Of a stretch of DNA of 64,000 bases, positions 55,984 through 64,000 are shown in pieces (position 1 is the stretch's first letter; the number at the start of each line of letters is the position of its first letter). Made by a program: the position numbers and the translations under genes. The DNA is taken from positions 3,801,001-3,865,000 of the forward strand of contig NC_015730.1 in the NCBI RefSeq assembly GCF_000154785.2, read 5' to 3'. This DNA comes from Roseobacter litoralis Och 149. Its GTDB lineage: Bacteria > Pseudomonadota > Alphaproteobacteria > Rhodobacterales > Rhodobacteraceae. The notes below the pieces were generated by a model that worked only from the letters and a program-made list of their open reading frames with translations, did not search any database and was not told the origin of the DNA.

Positions 55984-56385
55984 CCCGCTGTTAGCAGCGA
56001 ACGGCGTCACTGGCCTGGCGCATGAAGGCCCTTGCAGCGCTGGCGTTTCGCCGAGCGGTTAATCGAAAATCGATAAGCTGGCCACGCTGATCGACGGCTC
56101 GCCAAAGACAACACGAACGCCCATCTACACGGATGTAGGTCTCATCCACATATCATTGAAGCCCCCGCCATGCACGGTGCTGGCCGTACGCGCGCTTGCG
56201 GATCTCCGGCCCGAATTTCTGCACCCAACGGTCTTCCACCGTGATCCCGCGCTCAACTAGATGGTCGCGCGTATCTCGGTAAGAAAGCGGCTAGACAGAA
56301 GCAGTCCTTGACCTGTCGAACGCAATCGCCCTTCTGGTTAATCGAGACCAGGTTGCTTGCTTTGAAAGCATGATCCGCTAGTTAG
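55984..56385 (-). pseudogene. Degenerate IS6-family transposase remnant
   Basis: Translating the minus strand gives ERGITVEDRWVQKFGPEI, a stop, then YVDETYIRVDG, LWRAVDQRGQLIDFRLTARRNASAARAFMRQ. These are central transposase segments with the first catalytic Asp (VDETY), interrupted by stops and lacking both ends. It separates the truncated LysR gene from the DUF2805 gene. The right end near 56350-56390 may include the former terminal repeat. Confidence 0.75.
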
Positions 56386-56391
56386 CAATTT

Positions 56392-56607
56392 ATGAAAAAA
56401 ACGCAAAGCCTACCGCTGGAACACATCAGCGAGATCGTTCAAATGGCACTTTCTGATCATGTCAGCTTCGCGGATATTGAGCAGGAGTTCGGGCTTGATG
56501 ACAAGGCTGTGAAAGCGCTCATGCGAGACACTCTCAAGCCCGGAAGCTATAAATCTTGGCGTAAGCGTGTGCGTGATTTTGCAGACCGGCGCGCGCACTA
56601 TAAATAG
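56392..56607 (+). CDS. DUF2805 (TIGR03643-type) small protein
   Basis: A 71-residue basic protein with a helix-turn-helix-like layout (EHISEIVQMALSDHVSFADIEQEFGLDDKAVKALMRDTL) ending in RRAHYK. It fits a conserved short family of unknown function (TIGR03643/DUF2805) that is often encoded alone. Nucleic acid binding is suggested by the fold pattern and charge only. No good ribosome site is seen; the gene begins right after the IS remnant. Confidence 0.78.
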   Translation: MKKTQSLPLEHISEIVQMALSDHVSFADIEQEFGLDDKAVKALMRDTLKPGSYKSWRKRVRDFADRRAHYK

Positions 56608-56736
56608 GGATCATCGGCCCAGAGCCTACCTTTGTCTAACTAGCCGTCGCTGCAGCGCTCTCCTCCAAACTGGTCGTTGGTCGAAGGCGCAGCATTCCCG
56701 TACCGCAGAGGAGTCGTTGGCGAGTCCCCTTTGCGA

Positions 56737-57612
56737 TCAAGCACCGTCCCATCGTCGCAGCATCCAGTACCACTGTTCTGGATTTGCCATGATCCGCGCG
56801 GATAGACTGTCGTTGAATTCATGCGTCATGGTGATGCTGTCAGTGTGGGGAATTGGGGTTTCGAACTCCACACGAAATGCGTTTCCATCATCTATTCGGG
56901 TGCCATATGCCGGGATCATGGGCAGATCGTATTTGAGCGCAAGCTGGGCTGCCGAGAGAGATGTGAGGGCGTCATGCCCAAGGAACGGTATCCTGACGCC
57001 TTCTGCATATTTCTCATCTAGCAGGATCGAAACTATGCCGCCATCCCGTAGATGGCGCACAAGGGCTCTGGTTCCGATACGACCGGTGGCCAGGATCGGC
57101 TTCCCCCCTGCCTCAATACCTGCAAGCATGCGACGCTCATAGTGGCGATTTTTGTTCGGACGATATACTGCGCCGCTTTCGAGCCCATGCATTTTGAGCA
57201 CAGCGCGAACAGCTTCCCACTGCCCGAAATGACCGGAAACGATGATCACACCCTTGCCAGCTGCCTGAGCTTCTTTCAGAGCGACGAGTCCTGGACCTGA
57301 AGCATTGAATTTATGGTGTTGGGTTTGAAATTCAGCATCGTGGTAGATCTCGAACAGTGTTCTCCCCATCTGCCGGCCCATATCTTGGCCCAACTTAGCG
57401 CGCGCGCCACGCTTCATATTGGGAAAAACCCGTTTGGCCTCGCGGTCAAATCGGCGACGTGCAGGCGGAAACCAACGCATGACGGTTTCAAATGTTGTCC
57501 CCAACCCTCGAGACCGGGAGTCAAAGGAGCGCATTCGAGTAGCGGCCAACGCCGACCACAAAGGGAAGTATTTGGCATGCTGTAAGAACGATTTGAGCGA
57601 AGTAGAAAACAT
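56737..57612 (-). CDS. LpxL/HtrB-type lipid A acyltransferase
   Basis: A 291-residue inner-membrane-associated acyltransferase. The catalytic H-x4-E box is H128-FGQW-E133 (GHFGQWE), followed by VYRPNKNRHYE and FLDEKYAEG-like segments of the LpxL family. It transfers a secondary acyl chain to lipid A. The hydrophobic N-terminal helix typical of LpxL is weak here. It stands alone, with remnant DNA on both sides. Confidence 0.88.
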   Translation of the reverse strand: MFSTSLKSFLQHAKYFPLWSALAATRMRSFDSRSRGLGTTFETVMRWFPPARRRFDREAKRVFPNMKRGARAKLGQDMGRQMGRTLFEIYHDAEFQTQHHKFNASGPGLVALKEAQAAGKGVIIVSGHFGQWEAVRAVLKMHGLESGAVYRPNKNRHYERRMLAGIEAGGKPILATGRIGTRALVRHLRDGGIVSILLDEKYAEGVRIPFLGHDALTSLSAAQLALKYDLPMIPAYGTRIDDGNAFRVEFETPIPHTDSITMTHEFNDSLSARIMANPEQWYWMLRRWDGA

Positions 57613-57986
57613 TGTTCTCTATGACTGGATTCAGTGCCAATACCAATCGAAAACAACAGGCCGTATCACTCCGCTCCATGTCTGCCACAGGTAGTTCCAA
57701 AAGGTTTTGACCGGACCCTGCAGCACTGCAGCACAATCCAGCGTCCGTACGATAGTCTCCAGCCTCTCCCGCCCAAAGCTGCCGTCTGCGATGATCTCGG
57801 TCGCAGCGCCGCAGCTTCACCAGATCGGTCATTCGCCGCATCCGCACAACCGGAGCGCATGCGAACTCACAGGTTGCGGACTTAATTACCCTTTGCCACG
57901 TGCACGTCAACGACTGCTCAATGCCCAAAATTTTCCGGTGTAACGAAGGGCCAGAAATGCCAGTTCTGTTCGTAAAATGAATGTGG
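57613..57986 (-). other. Gap with a possible decayed coding fragment
   Basis: No intact gene. On the minus strand 57631-57816 encodes about 58 codons with protein-like character (ADGSFGRERLETIVRTL, then VKTFWNYLWQTW) ending at a TGA, but an upstream stop closes the frame, so a frameshifted remnant is likely. I do not recognise the family. The upstream part (57830-57960) shows no clear coding signal. Confidence 0.3.
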
Positions 57987-59267
57987 TCACTTCGCGTGCG
58001 CCTTTCGGCTATCAGACGGGGCCTGCGTCCTGTCAAACATGCCATAGTCACGAACCACACTTGCAATCCGAAGGCGGTAGTCGGCGAAAACACCGTCCCT
58101 GCCTTTGGTCTGTGCACCGCGATGTGCGCTCAAAGTGCGCCACCGCGCGATTGCCGCTTCGTCCTCAAAGAAGGAAAGCGAGAGAACCCGGTGTGGGTTG
58201 GTCAGGCTTTGAAACCGCTCAACAGAGATGAAACCATCCACTTCGTTCAGCATAGGACGCATTTCAGCAGCGATAGCGAGGTATTCGTCTTTGCGACCTT
58301 CCGCTGGCTCAACTTCAAAGATAACTGCAATTTGAGTATTTGCACCGGCGGTGTCTTCGGATTTGGCTCCTAAAAATGCCCGCGTAGTATCGTGAAGTCG
58401 AAAGCGGCCAGATTCCAGATGTGCAAGATGCGTTGCACGCGCCAGTTTGATGTCCTGTTTGTCAGCAGCGTTTGTAAACGCATCATACAGCCAAGCCGCA
58501 TCTTTGTCTGGAACCAGGCTATCCCATTCGCCCCTCACAATCAGAACCGGGCAATGCACCTGTGATGGGTCATATGGAAACTTGCCGCTCCAGGCGGCGG
58601 AGATGTCTGCAGCGGGACCAGAAGGCACAGTTACTGCCGGCGGCGATACCGTTTGGCTGTCGTAGTCTGTGTCCAGATAAGCCTGGCCCCATTCAGAAAA
58701 ATGGGCATCAGATAGAACCGCAGCTTTGCCGTCCGGGACATCGGCGGTGAAACGGTCATATTGGCTTTGCAACGTGATGGCTCGCGTCGGCGACATTGTT
58801 GTTTCGGTTACTGGATTGTCTCGGCGTGATATCGGGCCGAACAAGATCAATCGGTCAACGAGATCGGGGTGGGATGCCGCGAAGCCACCAGCAGGAAGCG
58901 TCCCCCAAGAATGTGCGAGTAGGGATATACTTTCAGCGGCGGTTTGTTTCTGAATTTCTTGGACCGCCGCTTCAATCTGTTCAACTGCGTTCCCAAAACG
59001 TCCCGATATTGAACTATCTTGATTGTCGTTGGCGCGATCAGATGATCCAAAACCGATAAAGTCGAGGCCCCACACGTCATACCCCGCATCCGCAAGATCA
59101 TCGGCCCAGGATCGTCCGTCGAACTTGAAGCCTACGGACAATGCGCAGGGGAATGTTGCGCCGTGAATATAAAGTACGGGTGGGTAAATCGGCAGGCCGT
59201 GATCGCTAGTGTAATGGTGCAGCGCAAGTTTAAGACCGTTCGGGCCACAAACATCTATTGATATCAT
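57987..59267 (-). CDS. Alpha/beta hydrolase fused to an ABM-like domain
   Basis: A 426-residue two-domain protein. Residues 1-300 are an alpha/beta hydrolase with YIHGATF, nucleophile S120 in AHSWG, an acid at D249 and the base near H280/H283. Residues about 315-415 form a ferredoxin-like antibiotic-biosynthesis-monooxygenase domain (EVEPAEGRKDEYLAIAAEMRPMLNEVDGF). No signal peptide. It overlaps the NIPSNAP gene by 4 bp, and the pair is divergent from an ArsR regulator. Hydrolysis of an ester coupled to a small oxidative or isomerising step is inferred. Confidence 0.85.
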   Translation of the reverse strand: MISIDVCGPNGLKLALHHYTSDHGLPIYPPVLYIHGATFPCALSVGFKFDGRSWADDLADAGYDVWGLDFIGFGSSDRANDNQDSSISGRFGNAVEQIEAAVQEIQKQTAAESISLLAHSWGTLPAGGFAASHPDLVDRLILFGPISRRDNPVTETTMSPTRAITLQSQYDRFTADVPDGKAAVLSDAHFSEWGQAYLDTDYDSQTVSPPAVTVPSGPAADISAAWSGKFPYDPSQVHCPVLIVRGEWDSLVPDKDAAWLYDAFTNAADKQDIKLARATHLAHLESGRFRLHDTTRAFLGAKSEDTAGANTQIAVIFEVEPAEGRKDEYLAIAAEMRPMLNEVDGFISVERFQSLTNPHRVLSLSFFEDEAAIARWRTLSAHRGAQTKGRDGVFADYRLRIASVVRDYGMFDRTQAPSDSRKAHAK

Positions 59268-59596
59268 GGTGTTATGCTCCCAGTCCCATGCGGCGTGGAG
59301 GCGAGTTTCAGAAAGGTTCTGTCTTCGCGGAGAATGAATTTATCTTTTTGGGCAAACTCGTAGTTTTCGCGCCCAAGCGGATCATCTGCAAGTCTAGCGC
59401 GATAGACCTCATAGTCAGCAAGACTCGTCACATTGTAGATACCGTAGGCTAAAGTGCTGGAACCTTCGTGCGGCGCATAATAGCCGATCAGATCAGCGCC
59501 GCAGCGCGGGATTGCCTGGCCCCAGTTGCGAGCATACTCGCCAAACTCGGCTTTTTTCGTGGGGTCGATGTGGTAGCGGATTACACAGGTCAGCAC
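59264..59596 (-). CDS. NIPSNAP-family protein
   Basis: A 110-residue single-domain protein with the dimeric alpha+beta barrel pattern (MLTCVIRYHIDPTKKAEFGEYARNW, IGYY, YEVYRARLADDP, FLRED-like end). NIPSNAP proteins are small ligand-binding or catalytic dimers of poorly known function. First gene of a two-gene operon with the hydrolase-ABM fusion, itself containing a related fold, so the two may act on the same compound. Confidence 0.86.
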   Translation of the reverse strand: MLTCVIRYHIDPTKKAEFGEYARNWGQAIPRCGADLIGYYAPHEGSSTLAYGIYNVTSLADYEVYRARLADDPLGRENYEFAQKDKFILREDRTFLKLASTPHGTGSITP

Positions 59597-59654
59597 GGCA
59601 ATTTCCTTTTCAAAGACTGTTGTGTGTATTCTATGCTATTGCTGTGTGGAAATG

Positions 59655-59672
59655 CTTCGACTACGCTCGAAG
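59655..59672. promoter_or_regulatory. Probable ArsR operator
   Basis: A perfect inverted repeat cttcga-N6-tcgaag ends one base before the ATG of the ArsR-type gene, within the 77-bp divergent spacer. Its position would let the regulator repress itself and the NIPSNAP-hydrolase operon. It overlaps the place where a ribosome site should be. Confidence 0.6.
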
Positions 59673-59673
59673 T

Positions 59674-60357
59674 ATGAAAGAAGGTCCTGATATCGCCCAC
59701 ATCGCCGCGCTGATTGGTGATCCAGCCCGTGCAAATATGTTGACGGCGCTGATGAGTGGGAAAGCTTTGACGGTTAGTGAATTGTCCGAAGAGGCAGGCG
59801 TTACGATTCAAACCGCAAGCTCGCATCTGTCAAAGCTGGATGCCGGCGGCTTGCTGCGCCCGCGCAAGCAGGGGCGGCATAAATATTTCTCGCTGGCGAA
59901 CGACGAAGTGGCTCATGTTCTGGAAGGTTTGATGGGTCTTGCTGCCGGATCTGGCCATCTTCGCAAACGAACTGGTCCGAAAGATATCGAACTGCGCAAA
60001 GCACGCGTTTGCTACAACCATCTGGCTGGAGACATGGGAACGCAGCTGTTCGATAGTCTCATGGCGCAAGGGCATCTGGCTATAAATGGTGAAGACCTGA
60101 TCTTGACCACGACTGGCGCAAACTTCGCAACTGGCTTCCATATCGACCTCGACAGTCTACGCAGCAACAGAACGCCACTTTGTCGCGAGTGTTTGGACTG
60201 GAGCGAGCGTAGATCGCATTTAGCTGGCAGTCTTGGTCGGGCATTCTTGAGTCGCTTCGAAGATTTATCTTGGGCATCACGCGATCAGAAAACTCGGGTC
60301 GTGACATTTTCGCGAATTGGAGCACAAGAGTTCGAGCGTCTGTTTGCTATGAAATGA
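59674..60357 (+). CDS. ArsR-family transcriptional regulator with long C-terminal domain
   Basis: A 227-residue protein. Residues 5-85 form a winged helix-turn-helix (ALIGDPARANMLTALMSGKALTVSELS, TIQTASSHLSKLDAGGLL). The C-terminal 130 residues are an extra domain with C-terminal cysteines (PLCRECLDW) and helices, longer than minimal metal-sensing ArsR proteins. No CxC metal motif in the HTH is seen, so a small organic ligand is more likely. It is divergent from the NIPSNAP-hydrolase operon, with an inverted repeat just before its start. Confidence 0.88.
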   Translation: MKEGPDIAHIAALIGDPARANMLTALMSGKALTVSELSEEAGVTIQTASSHLSKLDAGGLLRPRKQGRHKYFSLANDEVAHVLEGLMGLAAGSGHLRKRTGPKDIELRKARVCYNHLAGDMGTQLFDSLMAQGHLAINGEDLILTTTGANFATGFHIDLDSLRSNRTPLCRECLDWSERRSHLAGSLGRAFLSRFEDLSWASRDQKTRVVTFSRIGAQEFERLFAMK

Positions 60358-60600
60358 GGGGACTTTTGAGGTTCAGCATGCCCCGCAAATCTCCGTTCAA
60401 GCACCAACGTTTTCCGCGTGAGATCACCCTTTGTGGTATTTGCGGTATCTATTGTCCTATCAGGATGTCGTGGAACTTCTGGATGAGCGCGGCGCCAGTG
60501 TAGGTAGGTCCACGGGTTATCGCTGGGTCCAGGAATTCGGGCCTGAGTTAACCAAACCAACAGAAAAGAATCTGCGCCGAGCGCGTGTCGACTTGCATGT

Positions 60601-60645
60601 CCCCTCTCGGCAGGTTTGCTTTGCAAATCGCCTGTCGGTTAGTGG
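60601..60645 (+). repeat. Palindromic mini-insert in IS6 transposase (copy H2)
   Basis: 45 bp beginning cccctctcggcagg and ending cctgtcggttagtgg, with a stem ggtttgc/gcaaatc around ttt. It is nearly identical to the minus-strand reading of 51234-51281, differing mainly in the loop-stem. It sits exactly where the conserved codons for HVDETY are split. Confidence 0.8.
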
Positions 60646-60670
60646 ATGAAACCTATATTCGCGTGGGTGG

Positions 60671-60710
60671 CCCTTTCTCTTCACTGCAAGTAGCGACTGC
60701 CAGGCAGTGA
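60671..60710 (+). repeat. Second palindromic insert in the IS6 transposase (H4)
   Basis: About 40 bp replacing the expected codons after VGG. It contains a perfect stem tcactgc/gcagtga (60681-60687 and 60704-60710, 16-nt loop). Its flanks resemble transposase codons (cgc..atctatggcgggctgtcgatgcg). The sequence is unlike H1/H2, so this may be a separate element. Confidence 0.5.
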
Positions 60711-60855
60711 GCGGCGCGATCTATGGCGGGCTGTCGATGCGAACGGCCAGATGGTCGACTTCCGCCTCACGACACGGCGGGATGCGAAGGCGGCCAAAGC
60801 CTTTCTAAACAAGGCGATCGAGCGTATCCGTCTGCATCGGCCTGTCACGATCTGT

Positions 60856-60895
60856 GCTCGCTCTCGGGACATTGCTGCACAATGCCTTTCCGGGA
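60856..60895 (+). repeat. Third palindromic insert in the IS6 transposase (H3)
   Basis: About 40 bp between codons for VTIC and TDK. It has the ctctcgg start shared with H1/H2, a stem cattg/caatg (60870-60874 and 60880-60884) and an end ttccggga. Its length, position and start agree with the H1/H2 type, but the stem sequence differs, so it may be a diverged member. Confidence 0.55.
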
Positions 60896-61195
60896 AACGG
60901 ACAAGGCGCTGGCCTACGCCCATGTCATGGTCGCGTTTGATGACTGTCTTGTCCAGTTGTAATTTGATCTGCATAAGCAAGCGCATAGCCGACCTTGGAG
61001 AACCGAGGCATAGGCGCGGCTATGCGGGACACTTACCGAGTTTCAACACCACAGATCGTATGCGACAGCACTTTGTGAGCGCAAAGAAACTACTGACCGG
61101 ATTATTGCAACGAACTAGGTCACAACAACAACATCGGTTCCGTTTTTGGATTAATTTGAACATCGAAGAGAGATACTAACCAGAGGTTTTATTAG

Positions 61196-61311
61196 GTTTG
61201 GCGGTGACCTACTCTCCCACGTCTTAAGACGCAGTACCATCGGCGCTAAGGCACTTAACGGCTGGGTTCGGGATGGGACCAGGTGTTTTGCTCTCGCTAT
61301 GACCACCAAAC
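61196..61311 (-). rRNA. rrf: 5S ribosomal RNA
   Basis: About 116 nt. The minus strand starts at the terminal stem (gtttggtggtcata), has the conserved loop gaacccagccgttaag and ends at accgccaaac, pairing with the start. It follows 23S on the same strand with an 86-nt spacer. No tRNA is visible between 5S and the degenerate IS downstream. Confidence 0.95.
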
Positions 61312-61397
61312 CATAAAAAACCTCTGTGTCCAAGTCATGTACAACTATGTATGTGTATGCTTTCGAACCAAATAGAAGTCTTGCTTCTACTGGATCA

Positions 61398-64000
<2,603 letters not shown>

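Larger units (their letters stand above)
60378..60940 (+). pseudogene. IS6-family transposase with frameshift and palindromic inserts
   Basis: It begins MPRKSPFKHQRFPREI, then the frame shifts near 60430 to WYLRYLLSYQDVVELLDERG...FGPELTKPTEKNLRRARVDLH. It is cut at 60601-60645, resumes with VDETYIRVGG, is cut again at about 60671-60710, continues MVDFRLTTRRDAKAAKAFLNKAIERIRLHRPVTIC, is cut at 60856-60895, then resumes with a short TDK segment. These are all conserved IS6 transposase stretches (first Asp in VDETY). The C-terminal part is unrecognisable. Not functional. Confidence 0.88.

Noticed and set aside
61012..61195. Possible tRNA-fMet after 5S
   Set aside because: No anticodon-arm or T-loop consensus is visible; the sequence reads as IS debris and A/T-rich spacer.
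61312..61397. Possible tRNA in the 23S-5S spacer
   Set aside because: The spacer is 86 nt with only a short hairpin (agaag/cttct) and no cloverleaf.

Overview
The window is chromosomal DNA from a marine-type alphaproteobacterium, most probably of the Roseobacter group (Rhodobacteraceae). The basis is the high-GC coding style, the family content (lanthanide-type methanol dehydrogenase with glutathione-linked formaldehyde oxidation, an FlhSR-like regulatory pair, RTX protein, sugar ABC transporter) and protein sequences that read like roseobacter homologues. No species is assigned.

Bases 1-3515 hold the end of an iron-type operon (di-heme DUF1111 oxidoreductase, imelysin-like protein, DUF1513 Tat protein). 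It is closed by a ~106-bp palindromic repeat. Bases 3627-33238 form a large locus for periplasmic alcohol (methanol) oxidation. It contains XoxF with the lanthanide-site Asp, its cytochrome XoxG, the XoxJ binding protein, a second cytochrome c, S-formylglutathione hydrolase and glutathione-dependent formaldehyde dehydrogenase. It also has two fused SoxYZ-like carriers, a periplasmic metallohydrolase and a rhodanese-like protein (the 'quinoprotein relay' families), beta-propeller proteins and a NitT/TauT-like ABC transporter. Regulation is probably by a FIST protein, a hybrid histidine kinase and a LuxR-type response regulator. A seven-gene chain of translationally coupled MoxR/DUF58/DUF4381/VWA/VWA/TPR/BatD genes resembles the mxaRSACKL maturation genes, although no mxaFI is in the window. 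Several small secreted proteins here have no recognisable function.

Bases 33518-49442 are metabolic and accessory: a 978-residue RTX protein, a sugar ABC transporter with an SMP-30 lactonase, a lone phnM, a catalase-like protein, an amidohydrolase/HpcH-aldolase pair and galE.

Bases 49688-61190 look like a mosaic island beside an rRNA operon. An IS3-family element truncates a polysaccharide-type gene. There are IS66 and IS6-family remnants, a truncated LysR gene, a trypsin-like protease with a membrane partner, an EEP-family phosphatase/nuclease, an LpxL-type acyltransferase, and an ArsR-controlled hydrolase/NIPSNAP pair. The same ~45-bp palindrome interrupts both the IS3 and the IS6 transposase genes. 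The window ends with 5S and most of 23S rRNA on the minus strand.
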